A DNA stretch of 64,000 nucleotides from contig NZ_BMJH01000001.1 of assembly GCF_014643175.1 (NCBI RefSeq), positions 620,001 through 684,000 of the forward strand. The letters run 5' to 3'. The stretch is from Hoyosella rhizosphaerae. Its GTDB lineage: Bacteria; Actinomycetota; Actinomycetes; Mycobacteriales; Mycobacteriaceae. The notes under the pieces are model-generated. The model searched no databases. It was not told the DNA's origin and saw only the letters and a program-made list of their open reading frames with translations. The translations under genes were made by a program, and so were the position numbers. Positions 33,237-41,758 of this stretch are shown piece by piece. Every line of letters begins with the position of its first letter. Within the stretch, counting starts at the first letter, position 1.

Positions 33237-34229
33237 CTAGTGAACCGTGTGGGGACCCGTGGTATTCGTTGTGTGCTGGTGCGGCGCCAATGCCTGTGAC
33301 GCTGCATCGAAGCCGATCGTGACAGCGAGTCGGAGTAGCTGTTCATCCCGCTCGCCCGTACTAATCATCGGTGCGGTGTCGGGTGGTCTGATCAGTCCAA
33401 TGGTGGCTTCGGGCTCGGACAGGAACTGTTCAAGTTGAGTGGCGCGTTCTTGACGCTGCGACCACGCCTGCACCGCTGCGCGGGAGCGCCGCGCAAGATA
33501 GCCGTGGATAGTCAGTAGTTCGATCACGGCTGACATCCCCGATGTTTGAGCCAGGGCGTGGGCAGCGCTGCGGGTGCGCAGGATAAGGACATGAGTTGCG
33601 CCCCATCGCAACGCGGAGTCCAGTGGCACTGACTCTGCAAGTCCACCGTCTAAATACCGGTGACTGCCCAGATGGACGGGCGGTCCAGCGACGAGGGGCA
33701 AGGCGCAGCTCGCGCGGAGGGTGGCGCGTATTCCTGCCGCGGAGCTGGTGTGCGGGTGCAGGTCAGTGGCAGACCCGGTGTCAAGCCGGGTGGCGATGGG
33801 ATGCAGCGTGGAGGGGTGGCGAAGGATCGCGCCGAAATCCATCGGCGCTAAACCCATGTAGATCGTTTCAACGAGATGTTCGACGTCGAAAGCGCGACCA
33901 CCGGTGATGAGTCTGCGAGGGTCGAGGACGCGGTGCAGGACGCGCGGGTCCCACCATGTCCAGACCGATTGGGAAGCTGTGCCGGTGAGGAACCAGGCGG
34001 CGTTAAGCGCACCGGCCGACGTACCGAATATGGCATCGAACGCATGTGAGTAACCGAGTTCCTCGAGGGCTGTAATCATGCCGCCGGAGTACGCACCGCG
34101 GGCTCCCCCGCCTTCGATGACTAAAGCCACCTTGTGCGGGTCGGTGCGGCTGTGTGCTGTACTTCCGGCTGCGCGTCGGTCGGCAAGGACCTCTGTGACG
34201 CTACGCAGGGATGGGGAAGCACTACTCAT
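33237..34229 (-). CDS. Patatin-like phospholipase
   Basis: 330-aa serine lipase of the patatin family. The oxyanion loop is LVIEGGGARGAYSGGM, the nucleophile elbow FGTSAGALNA and the catalytic Asp motif YLDGGLAESVP, so the Ser-Asp dyad is complete. Patatins hydrolyse acyl chains from phospholipids; bacterial forms include secreted virulence lipases and cytoplasmic effectors. There is no signal peptide, so it is cytoplasmic or membrane-peripheral. It precedes the Hsp90-like ATPase by 2 nt, in the same direction, so the pair is surely co-transcribed. Confidence 0.92.
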   Translation of the reverse strand: MSSASPSLRSVTEVLADRRAAGSTAHSRTDPHKVALVIEGGGARGAYSGGMITALEELGYSHAFDAIFGTSAGALNAAWFLTGTASQSVWTWWDPRVLHRVLDPRRLITGGRAFDVEHLVETIYMGLAPMDFGAILRHPSTLHPIATRLDTGSATDLHPHTSSAAGIRATLRASCALPLVAGPPVHLGSHRYLDGGLAESVPLDSALRWGATHVLILRTRSAAHALAQTSGMSAVIELLTIHGYLARRSRAAVQAWSQRQERATQLEQFLSEPEATIGLIRPPDTAPMISTGERDEQLLRLAVTIGFDAASQALAPHQHTTNTTGPHTVH

Positions 34230-34333
34230 TGGTCAAAATGTACCGGCGATCTGCAAGGACTGCTATGACTCGGATTACTGACATGGCTCCTTGCGTCCGC
34301 TACAAGAGTGCTCATCCACGAAGATCAATTAAC

Positions 34334-34349
34334 TGTGATTCAAATCACT
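34334..34349 (+). promoter_or_regulatory. CRP/GlxR-like site upstream of the first alkB
   Basis: TGTGATTCAAATCACT matches the CRP/GlxR consensus TGTGA-N6-TCACA at all but the last arm position, 81 bp upstream of the alkB start. It suggests cAMP-dependent control of alkane oxidation. Confidence 0.6.
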
Positions 34350-34429
34350 AACTGGACAAATTCGGCGTAATGTCGGTGTTGATGGCAGCACATCGGTGTG
34401 GTGCCTTTGCGGTGAGCCAAGGAGGGCCA

Positions 34430-35656
34430 ATGACTTCGTCGGATTCACTTCGTGACACCCCCGTCGAGGAGTGGCGCGACAAGAAGCGCTACTGGTGGAT
34501 GCTCGGCATGGCGGTTCCCAGTTTGTTTTTGATCGGCATGGGGTTTGTGGCGCTGTACAACAGCCTCGGGTGGGGCGTAGCTGCGTCTGTGTCCTGGTGG
34601 ATCGGACCCATCCTGGTGTACATGATCATCCCGTTGATTGACGTCGCGCTCGGCCCCGATGGGGCGAACCCGCCAGACGACGCGATGGAGCGACTCGAGA
34701 ACGATAAGTACTACCGGTGGATCCTGTACGCCTACACACCAATCCAGTACACGGCGTTTGTCCTGGCGTGCTATTTCGTCACCGCCTCGAACCCGAGTTG
34801 GATTGGGTACGACGGGCCGCTGTCCTTCATCGACAAAGTTGGCGTCATGGCCACCATGGCTATGATCGGCGGCATCGGTATCAACACCGCGCACGAACTC
34901 GGCCACAAAAAGGTGAGCTTGGAGCGGTGGCTTTCGAAGATCACCCTCGCGCAGACCTTCTACGGCCACTTCTACGTGGAGCACAACCGCGGCCACCACG
35001 TCCGCGTCGCCACCCCTGAGGATCCGGCTAGCTCACGGTTGGGCGAAAGCTTCTGGTTCTTCCTACCACGCACAGTCATCGGAAGTTTTAAATCTGCCTG
35101 GCATATCGAGAAGCAACGGTTCGACCGCATGGGTAAAAGCCCGTGGTCTATTAAGAACGATGTCCTCAACGCCTGGCTCATGTCCGTCGTGCTGTGGAGT
35201 GCCATGGTCGCAATCTTCGGCTGGGCGGTATTGCCGTGGATCATCTTCCAGGCAGTGTGGGGATTCTCGCTACTTGAAGTGGTCAACTACTTGGAACACT
35301 ATGGACTGCTCCGGCAGAAGACAGCCAGTGGACGCTACGAACGCTGCGCACCCTCGCACAGTTGGAACAGCGACCACATCTGCACCAACGTGTTCCTCTA
35401 CCACCTGCAGCGCCACAGCGATCACCACGCCTACCCCACCCGCCGCTACCAGATTCTGCGATCCTGGGACGGCGCACCAAGCCTGCCCGGCGGCTACGCA
35501 TCCATGATCGTCCTCGCCTACTTCCCGCCCATCTGGTACCGGGTGATGGATAAGCGAGTGCTTGCCCACTATGACGGTGATGTGACCAAGGCGAACATCT
35601 ATCCGCCGAAGCGCGAAAAGATCCTCGCTAAGTACGGCGCCAAGCAAGAAGGCTGA
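34430..35656 (+). CDS. alkB: Alkane 1-monooxygenase (AlkB), copy 1
   Basis: 408-aa integral-membrane diiron hydroxylase from the ATG at 34430, which has GGAGG 4 nt upstream. The histidine boxes are complete: HELGH (155-159), EHNRGHH (184-190) and HSDHH near 330, together with the NYLEHYGL motif of alkane hydroxylases. AlkB oxidises the terminal carbon of medium- to long-chain alkanes in the membrane using electrons from rubredoxin. A second copy lies at 37854, and a 137-bp block is identical between them. No rubredoxin or rubredoxin reductase gene is adjacent, so electron transfer proteins must be elsewhere. A CRP-like site lies upstream and a strong terminator downstream. Confidence 0.97.
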   Translation: MTSSDSLRDTPVEEWRDKKRYWWMLGMAVPSLFLIGMGFVALYNSLGWGVAASVSWWIGPILVYMIIPLIDVALGPDGANPPDDAMERLENDKYYRWILYAYTPIQYTAFVLACYFVTASNPSWIGYDGPLSFIDKVGVMATMAMIGGIGINTAHELGHKKVSLERWLSKITLAQTFYGHFYVEHNRGHHVRVATPEDPASSRLGESFWFFLPRTVIGSFKSAWHIEKQRFDRMGKSPWSIKNDVLNAWLMSVVLWSAMVAIFGWAVLPWIIFQAVWGFSLLEVVNYLEHYGLLRQKTASGRYERCAPSHSWNSDHICTNVFLYHLQRHSDHHAYPTRRYQILRSWDGAPSLPGGYASMIVLAYFPPIWYRVMDKRVLAHYDGDVTKANIYPPKREKILAKYGAKQEG

Positions 35657-35668
35657 TAGCTCCGACAC

Positions 35669-35700
35669 AGTGGCCCTGGGGAATGAACCCCGGGGCCACT
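35669..35700. terminator. Bidirectional terminator between alkB and SulP gene
   Basis: Stem AGTGGCCCTGGGG / CCCCGGGGCCACT (13 pairs, one T-G) with a 6-nt loop, placed between two convergent genes. Confidence 0.8.
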
Positions 35701-35707
35701 GCTCTGC

Positions 35708-37387
35708 CTAGTGTTCCGGATACCGCGCTCGGTACGCCTCGACGGCGGTAGGCAGCGTCGGGAAGAGCAAATGGGATCCGATCATATCGAGTAGATCCGC
35801 GGCCGCAAGATCGTCACGCAACTCTTGCTTGGCACGAGCGAAGGCAAGAGTGATATTGCGTTGTGTGAGTTCATTTTTTAGATCTTTGAGCATGTCTGCG
35901 GCGGTGATGTCGAGTTCGACGATTGCTTCGGCGTTAATAACGAGCCACCGCGTAGGCGTCGCGGCGGATTCGATCGCAGTGATTGCTCGCCGATGAAAGT
36001 CTTCCGAATTCGCGAAAAACAGCGGTGCGTCGTACCGGTACACGACAAGCCCGGGCACAACCTCCGAGTTCGGGTAATCATGGATGTCGTGCATTCCTGC
36101 GATTCCCTTCGCGTATCCGAGAACGGCGTCCCGGGGACGAGCTACTCGCCTCAAGAGGTCCAGTAACGAAAGTACGACGGCTGCGACGACTCCGTACAGC
36201 ACGCCGAACAGCAGGACCGCGATGACAGTGCCTACGGCGAGAAACAGTTCACTGCGTCGGAAGGTGGCGATGCGGTGAAACTCGCTGAGTTCGATGAGTT
36301 TGACTGCCGCGTAGATAACCAAGGCTCCGAGAGCTGCAAGTGGAAACAGCGCAAGTACCGGACCACCAACAAAGAGAGCCACAAGCACTACAACGAGGGC
36401 GACGAGTGAATGAACCTGCGTCTTGCTGCCGAGGCTGTTCCCCAGTGCGGTTCGACTGGCGCTACTACTTACTGGAAACCCTTTGACGAGGCTGCTCGCG
36501 ATGTTTGCCGCACCTAACGCTAGGAATTCACGGTTCGCATCGATCCGGTATCCGTTGCGCGAAGCAAACGAACGGGCGGTAAGCACGTTGTCGGTGTATC
36601 CGACGATGGCGACGCTCAGAGCTGGCAGGAGCAGCATTGTCACGTCGGCAAGCGCGAGCGGCGGGACTTCAGGAGCGGGCACACCGACGGGGATTGAGCC
36701 CACAACATCGATTCCATGATCCGCCAATGAGAAGGCGTACGTCGCGGCAGAAGCAATGATCACCGCCAAGAGCGGAATGGGCAGCCGAGGCCAAATGCGA
36801 GCTCCCAGAAACAGAAAAATTACGGTGCCGAGAGCGAGCGCAAGTGTAGGTGGATGCACTTGATCAAGTTGCGCTATAAACGACACGACTTCTTCAGCAA
36901 CAGATGTTCCTTCGACGTTTGTCCCTGTGACGGTGCCGAGTTGGCTGACGATCATAATCACGGCGATACCTGTCATGTACCCGATCAACACTGGTCTCGA
37001 TAGCAGGTCCGCAAGGAACCCGAGTCGAGCCACCCAGCCGATGAGGCACAGTACGCCGACAAATAGGGCAAGCATTGACGCTAGTGCCGCATAGCGTTGT
37101 GGGTCGCCCGCGGCGAGCGGACCGATTGCCGCTGCAGTCATGAGCGCGGTGGTTGATTCTGGCCCGACGGATAGCTGACGTGACGAGCCTAGAAAGACGT
37201 AAACGATGAGCGCTGCGGAGATCGCCCAAAGGCCGACGACAGGTGGGAGTCCAGCGACTGCTGCATACGCCATCACTTGAGGAATCAGGTAGGCCGCGAC
37301 GGTGATGCCTGCAAGTACATCGGGGCGAAGCCAGGCACGTCGGTAGTGCCGCATTGTGTAGCTATTGGATGACCCGCGGTTGTTCAT
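35708..37387 (-). CDS. SulP-family anion permease with STAS domain
   Basis: 559-aa SulP transporter. About twelve membrane segments begin with the family motif region YLIPQVMAYAAVAGLPPVVGLWAI, followed by GPESTTALMTAAAIG. A cytoplasmic STAS domain occupies about residues 445-559, including LVINAEAIVELDITAADMLKDLKNEL, the conserved regulatory helix. SulP proteins move sulfate, bicarbonate or dicarboxylates. The start follows a purine-rich stretch at the ATG at 37387. Position between the two alkB genes and near ergothioneine genes suggests sulfate or bicarbonate supply, but substrate choice cannot be read from sequence. Confidence 0.9.
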   Translation of the reverse strand: MNNRGSSNSYTMRHYRRAWLRPDVLAGITVAAYLIPQVMAYAAVAGLPPVVGLWAISAALIVYVFLGSSRQLSVGPESTTALMTAAAIGPLAAGDPQRYAALASMLALFVGVLCLIGWVARLGFLADLLSRPVLIGYMTGIAVIMIVSQLGTVTGTNVEGTSVAEEVVSFIAQLDQVHPPTLALALGTVIFLFLGARIWPRLPIPLLAVIIASAATYAFSLADHGIDVVGSIPVGVPAPEVPPLALADVTMLLLPALSVAIVGYTDNVLTARSFASRNGYRIDANREFLALGAANIASSLVKGFPVSSSASRTALGNSLGSKTQVHSLVALVVVLVALFVGGPVLALFPLAALGALVIYAAVKLIELSEFHRIATFRRSELFLAVGTVIAVLLFGVLYGVVAAVVLSLLDLLRRVARPRDAVLGYAKGIAGMHDIHDYPNSEVVPGLVVYRYDAPLFFANSEDFHRRAITAIESAATPTRWLVINAEAIVELDITAADMLKDLKNELTQRNITLAFARAKQELRDDLAAADLLDMIGSHLLFPTLPTAVEAYRARYPEH

Positions 37388-37853
37388 GGCCTGCCTTTGG
37401 GTACGCGCGTGCGGCCATGTGCCATGAGTAAAAAGCTACTCCTGAGGGCGGTGTGCCGGTGCTCCTTCTGCGGTTGGGGGCGCGCCTATGTCGAAACCAC
37501 GTGAGCTGAGACAGAATTGTTATCAACAATGCTTACAGCCGAGTTAGTGATGCACAGCCCAGAGGCATCCAACCCGACTCGATTGTTAGTTGAATTTTAT
37601 TGCAGGTCAATAGTGCTTTCCTCCCAGTCTGGACGGTCTGAGTCCTCAAGCTTTCCGTGCGATATGTGAGTCACCAAGTCCGCCTTTTTCTGCGCAAAAC
37701 TCGAAAGCCCCCAGTTCAAGCGGCTCGGCTTGTTTTTTCTGTACAAAACGCCGGGTCTGTGGTGCGCAATTACCTTTAAAGAGCTATCGTCAGCACGGTA
37801 TACAGATCACTCGCATTTGTCTGCGAGTGTCCGTTTCGCTGGAGAGGACAAAG
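37388..37853. promoter_or_regulatory. 466-bp divergent intergenic region (SulP / alkB copy 2)
   Basis: No gene seen. A perfect dyad ATTGTT-ATC-AACAAT lies at 37516-37530, about 130 bp upstream of the SulP start, and could be a regulator site. I looked for a riboswitch-like structure and found nothing convincing. Confidence 0.4.
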
Positions 37854-39080
37854 GTGTCGTCAGCAGAAGTAGTTCCCGACAGCCCAGTAAGCGAGTGGCG
37901 CGACAAGAAGCGTTACTGGTGGATGTTGGGCATGTTTGTACCCGGTGCGATGATCATCGTGCTCGGCCTCGCGGTTTTGTTCAACCAACTTGGTTGGAAC
38001 GCCGCAACCCACGTCCTATGGTGGGCAGGCCCCATTCTTGTTTACATCCTGATCCCACTAATCGATATCTTCCTGGGCCCGGATGGTGAGAACCCACCAG
38101 AAGAGTGGATGGAACGGCTGGAGAACGATAAGTACTACAGCTACATCCTCTACGCCTACATCCCGCTGCAGTACATCACGTTCTTCATGGCGATGTACCT
38201 GATCAGCGCGGACAGTATCAGCTGGATTGGGTACGAAAACGGTCTCAGCTTGGTTGACAAGATCGGCCTAGCGGTGAGCATCTCGTTCGTCGGCGGCATC
38301 GGAATCAACACCGCACACGAACTTGGCCACAAAAAAGAGAACCTCGAGCGTTGGCTGTCAAAGATCACCCTCGCCCAGTCGTTCTACGGTCACTTTTACG
38401 TGGAGCACAACCGCGGCCACCACGTCCGCGTCGCCACCCCGGAGGATCCGGCTAGCTCGCGCCTGGGCGAAACATTCTGGGCATTTTGGCCGCGCACGGT
38501 ATGGGGCTCACTCACCTCTGCCTGGCACATTGAGAAGACCCGCTTCCAGCGCATGAACAAGTCGCACTGGACCATCAAGAACGATGTCCTCAACGCGTGG
38601 CTCATGTCTGTCGCGCTGTTCGGTGTCACGATTGCCATCTTCGGCTGGCAGGTGCTCCCCTACATCATTTTGCAGGCAATCCTCGGGTTCTCCCTGCTTG
38701 AAGTGGTGAACTACCTCGAACACTACGGGCTCAAGCGACAGAAAACGGCCAGTGGACGCTACGAACGCTGCGCACCCTCGCACAGTTGGAACAGCGACCA
38801 CATCTGCACCAACGTGTTCCTCTACCACCTGCAGCGCCACAGCGATCACCACGCCTACCCCACCCGCCGCTACCAGATTCTGCGGTCGTGGGACGGTGCG
38901 CCAAGCCTGCCAAGTGGATACGCATCCATGATCGTCCTCGCCTACTTCCCGCCCATTTGGCGGCGCGTCATGGACAAACGAGTTGTCGCACACTACGAAG
39001 GCGACCTCACGAGGGCCAATGTTCACCCCAAAAAGGTGGATAAGTACTACGCCAAGTACGGCGTAACCGCCAACAGCTAG
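37854..39080 (+). CDS. alkB: Alkane 1-monooxygenase (AlkB), copy 2
   Basis: 408-aa alkane hydroxylase, the same length as copy 1. The GTG at 37854 has the ribosome site GGAGAGG at a 6-nt spacing. Histidine boxes HELGH, EHNRGHH and HSDHH and the NYLEHYGL motif are intact. The protein is closely similar to copy 1 (for example identical around all three boxes) but differs in the membrane segments near the N-terminus, which may alter chain-length preference. Like copy 1 it lacks an adjacent rubredoxin. It ends in a strong terminator and is followed by the ergothioneine genes, which have their own promoter. Confidence 0.97.
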   Translation: MSSAEVVPDSPVSEWRDKKRYWWMLGMFVPGAMIIVLGLAVLFNQLGWNAATHVLWWAGPILVYILIPLIDIFLGPDGENPPEEWMERLENDKYYSYILYAYIPLQYITFFMAMYLISADSISWIGYENGLSLVDKIGLAVSISFVGGIGINTAHELGHKKENLERWLSKITLAQSFYGHFYVEHNRGHHVRVATPEDPASSRLGETFWAFWPRTVWGSLTSAWHIEKTRFQRMNKSHWTIKNDVLNAWLMSVALFGVTIAIFGWQVLPYIILQAILGFSLLEVVNYLEHYGLKRQKTASGRYERCAPSHSWNSDHICTNVFLYHLQRHSDHHAYPTRRYQILRSWDGAPSLPSGYASMIVLAYFPPIWRRVMDKRVVAHYEGDLTRANVHPKKVDKYYAKYGVTANS

Positions 39081-39092
39081 AACGCAGCACGT

Positions 39093-39123
39093 GTGGGTCC
39101 GAGCCGTCATGGTTCGGACCCAC
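39093..39123 (+). terminator. Terminator of alkB copy 2
   Basis: Stem GTGGGTCCGAGCC / GGTTCGGACCCAC (13 pairs, one G-T) with a 5-nt loop, starting 12 nt past the alkB stop. Confidence 0.85.
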
Positions 39124-39176
39124 TGCTGTACTTAGGGCCACGTTTGTCGACTCGGTCGTCTTTTGGTGGCACGATC

Positions 39177-39206
39177 TTGATCTTGCCGGTAGCTTTTGAA
39201 TATGAC
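39177..39206 (+). promoter_or_regulatory. Candidate promoter of the ergothioneine operon
   Basis: TTGATC (39177-39182), 18-bp spacer, TATGAC (39201-39206), located after the alkB terminator and 36 bp before the egtA start. Confidence 0.5.
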
Positions 39207-39242
39207 CCACGGCACAACCGCGCACGCACTGCGGTGAGCGGC

Positions 39243-40448
39243 GTGACAGTCACCGTCACCACTGCAAGCGCCCTCGATGTGGTCAGCGACCGCGGCGCCG
39301 CCCACGCGATCATCGCCCATGCAACTCTGGCGGTGTGTCCCGGTGAGGCAATTGGCACCGAGGTTGAATGGTTCGCCCACCAGTCCGCTCGACGCCGAAC
39401 ACGCCTATCCGAGAACGAATTACGCACAGCGCTGGATTCACTTCCCAGCAATCCTCTGCCACATGGCGGCACCGTCACCTTGGAACCAGGCGGGCAGATC
39501 GAAATCTCCAGTGCCCCTGCGGCACGAACTTCCGAAGTCATCGAGGCTGTGCGGGCCGACGCGACAGTCCTTGCGCGCCACCTTAGCGCCTCCGGCATCA
39601 CGCTGCGCTCCGCTGCTGCGGACGTTCACCGACTTCCCTCCCGGGTTCTGGATGCGCCCCGCTACCAGGCAATGGAAGCAGCATTCGACCGTGTGGGACC
39701 GCTCGGACGTCTGATGATGTGTAATACCGCCGCGGTACAGGTGTGCGTCAACTCTGGTGCCACCGCATCCGAGTCGCAGAACCGTTGGGACATGCTCAAC
39801 GCGGTGGGTCCTGCCTTGATCGCGACGTTCGCCGCGTCCCCCCGTATAGCCGGCGGCGTACCGGGGGCATGGGTCTCCCAACGCATGCGTTCATGGCTGT
39901 TTCTCGACCGCCAGCGAACCGACTTCCCGCAACAGCATCATTCGTTGAGCGACTACCCAGAATGGGCGCTAAACACGCCACTATTGTGTGTGCGTTGCGA
40001 CGGCAAGGATTGGTCCGCACCGCCCTTGACGCTTGGGCAATGGGTCGACGAAGGGGCGCGCTCCGCAATAGGACGTGCCCCCACCGTGTCGGATGTGGAA
40101 TACCACCTCACGACGCTGTTTCCCCCAGTGCGCCCCAAAGGCTTCTTTGAAGTCCGCTACATCGACCAACAACCGTCAGACCAGTGGCACATACCTATCG
40201 CAGTGGTCGCAGCCCTCACAAGCAATCCTGCCGTGATTAGTCAGGCGCGCGACATCGCCGAAGAAACGGCGCGCTGGTGGTTGCGCGCCGCACGCCTTGG
40301 ACTTACCGAACCAGCAGTAAAGCGCGCTTCTCGACGGCTCCTTGCCCTTGCCGCCGAGCACGCTGACAGCCCCGAACTGGCCCGGGAAATCGATACTTTT
40401 GCGGGTCAGCGAACATGTCACCCGTCACCGACTGTGGGAGCACGATGA
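39243..40448 (+). CDS. egtA: Ergothioneine EgtA, glutamate-cysteine ligase
   Basis: Makes gamma-glutamylcysteine, the sulfur donor for ergothioneine. 401 aa from a GTG at 39243; a GTG at 39234 is an alternative. The glutamate-cysteine ligase type 2 pattern is visible: GTEVEWFAHQ near the N-terminus, then TLEPGGQIEISSAP, MMCNTAAVQVCVNSG and GFFEVRYIDQQP. It is the first gene of egtA-egtB-egtC-egtD; the stop overlaps egtB (ATGA). Family identity is firm because of the motif set and the following genes. Confidence 0.93.
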   Translation: MTVTVTTASALDVVSDRGAAHAIIAHATLAVCPGEAIGTEVEWFAHQSARRRTRLSENELRTALDSLPSNPLPHGGTVTLEPGGQIEISSAPAARTSEVIEAVRADATVLARHLSASGITLRSAAADVHRLPSRVLDAPRYQAMEAAFDRVGPLGRLMMCNTAAVQVCVNSGATASESQNRWDMLNAVGPALIATFAASPRIAGGVPGAWVSQRMRSWLFLDRQRTDFPQQHHSLSDYPEWALNTPLLCVRCDGKDWSAPPLTLGQWVDEGARSAIGRAPTVSDVEYHLTTLFPPVRPKGFFEVRYIDQQPSDQWHIPIAVVAALTSNPAVISQARDIAEETARWWLRAARLGLTEPAVKRASRRLLALAAEHADSPELAREIDTFAGQRTCHPSPTVGAR

Positions 40449-41758
40449 CTCAACCGCCCCTGGAGCGAACCGAAAGCTTGCGCGACACCATCGCGAGTGT
40501 GCTGGAACGCGCACGTGCGCGGAGCACCACCCTGACAGGTTCGGTTGATGACGTCGACCTCACCGCCCAGCATTCGCGGCTGATGAGCCCACTCGTGTGG
40601 GATCTAGCTCATATAGGCAACCAAGAGGAACAGTGGCTCGTGCGCACCGTCGGCGAACGCACACCGATTCGGGCGGATATCGACGAGATGTACGACGCAT
40701 TCCAGCACCCCCGCGCTGACCGGCCCCAGTTGCCACTTCTCGGACCCGATGCGACGCGTGACTATATCCGTATTGTGCGTGAGAAGGTGCTCGGCGTTCT
40801 CGATAGCACCTCGTTTGACGGTACTCCCCTGACGTCTGGCGGTTTTGTGTTCGGGATGGTGGCCCAGCACGAACAACAACACGCTGAGACCATGTTGGCC
40901 ACCCACCAACTCAGGCGGGGCGCCCCCGTGCTTACAGCGCCCAACCCGCCGACAGCTGACGTCGACGTCACTGGTGAGGCGATCATTCCAGCAGGGTCGT
41001 TTGAGATGGGCACCTCCAGCGACCTGTGGGCGTTAGACAACGAACGCCCCGCGCATACCGTGTGGGTCGACGAATTTGCCATCGATCGCGCTCCCGTCAC
41101 AAACGGGCAGTACATGGAGTTTCTCGCCGACGGCGGGTACGACCGACAAGACCTCTGGTCTGCTCCTGGTTGGGAGCATCGGTGCGCAAGCGAGTTGAAC
41201 GCTCCGTTGTTTTGGCGACATGACGGAACGTGGCGACGCAGACGGTTCGGGTACGAGGAACCTATACCGGAAAACGAACCCGTGATGCACGTGTGCTTCT
41301 ACGAAGCCGAAGCGTTCGCGAACTGGGCGGGTAAGCGACTACCAACGGAAGCTGAGTGGGAGAAGGCAGCCCGCTGGGATCCCGCGACGGGAACCTCGCG
41401 GCGGTACCCGTGGGGCGACGCCGAACCTACGCTCGACCACGCAAACCTGGGGCAACGTCACCTGCAACCAGCTCCGGTGGGCGCGTACCCTGCTGGGGCG
41501 TCACCGCTGGGCGTTCATCAGCTTATAGGCGACGTGTGGGAGTGGACTTCCTCCTTCTTTCACGCCTACCCGGGGTTCCGGTTCTTCCCCTATGCCGAAT
41601 ATTCCGACGTGTTTTTCGGCGAGGACTATCGGGTGCTGCGTGGAGGTTCGTTCGGCACGGACTCCGTGGCGATGAGGGGCACATTCCGTAATTGGGACTA
41701 CCCCATCCGGCGGCAAATCTTCGCGGGATTCCGACTAGCACGCGACATCACAACCTGA
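40445..41758 (+). CDS. egtB: Ergothioneine EgtB, iron-dependent sulfoxide synthase
   Basis: Joins gamma-glutamylcysteine to hercynine with O2 to form the sulfoxide intermediate. 437 aa. An N-terminal DinB-like domain carries the iron-binding HxxxHxE (AQHEQQHAETM), and a C-terminal formylglycine-generating-enzyme-like domain holds GSFEMGTSSD, RLPTEAEWEKAARW and GDVWEWTSSFF with the substrate-binding residues. The ATG overlaps the egtA stop and the stop overlaps the egtC start (TGATG), so translation is coupled along the operon. Confidence 0.97.
   Translation: MTQPPLERTESLRDTIASVLERARARSTTLTGSVDDVDLTAQHSRLMSPLVWDLAHIGNQEEQWLVRTVGERTPIRADIDEMYDAFQHPRADRPQLPLLGPDATRDYIRIVREKVLGVLDSTSFDGTPLTSGGFVFGMVAQHEQQHAETMLATHQLRRGAPVLTAPNPPTADVDVTGEAIIPAGSFEMGTSSDLWALDNERPAHTVWVDEFAIDRAPVTNGQYMEFLADGGYDRQDLWSAPGWEHRCASELNAPLFWRHDGTWRRRRFGYEEPIPENEPVMHVCFYEAEAFANWAGKRLPTEAEWEKAARWDPATGTSRRYPWGDAEPTLDHANLGQRHLQPAPVGAYPAGASPLGVHQLIGDVWEWTSSFFHAYPGFRFFPYAEYSDVFFGEDYRVLRGGSFGTDSVAMRGTFRNWDYPIRRQIFAGFRLARDITT

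Noticed and set aside
37388-37853. Possible riboswitch or small RNA before alkB copy 2
   Set aside because: I found only a short dyad, no structure that matches a known riboswitch class.
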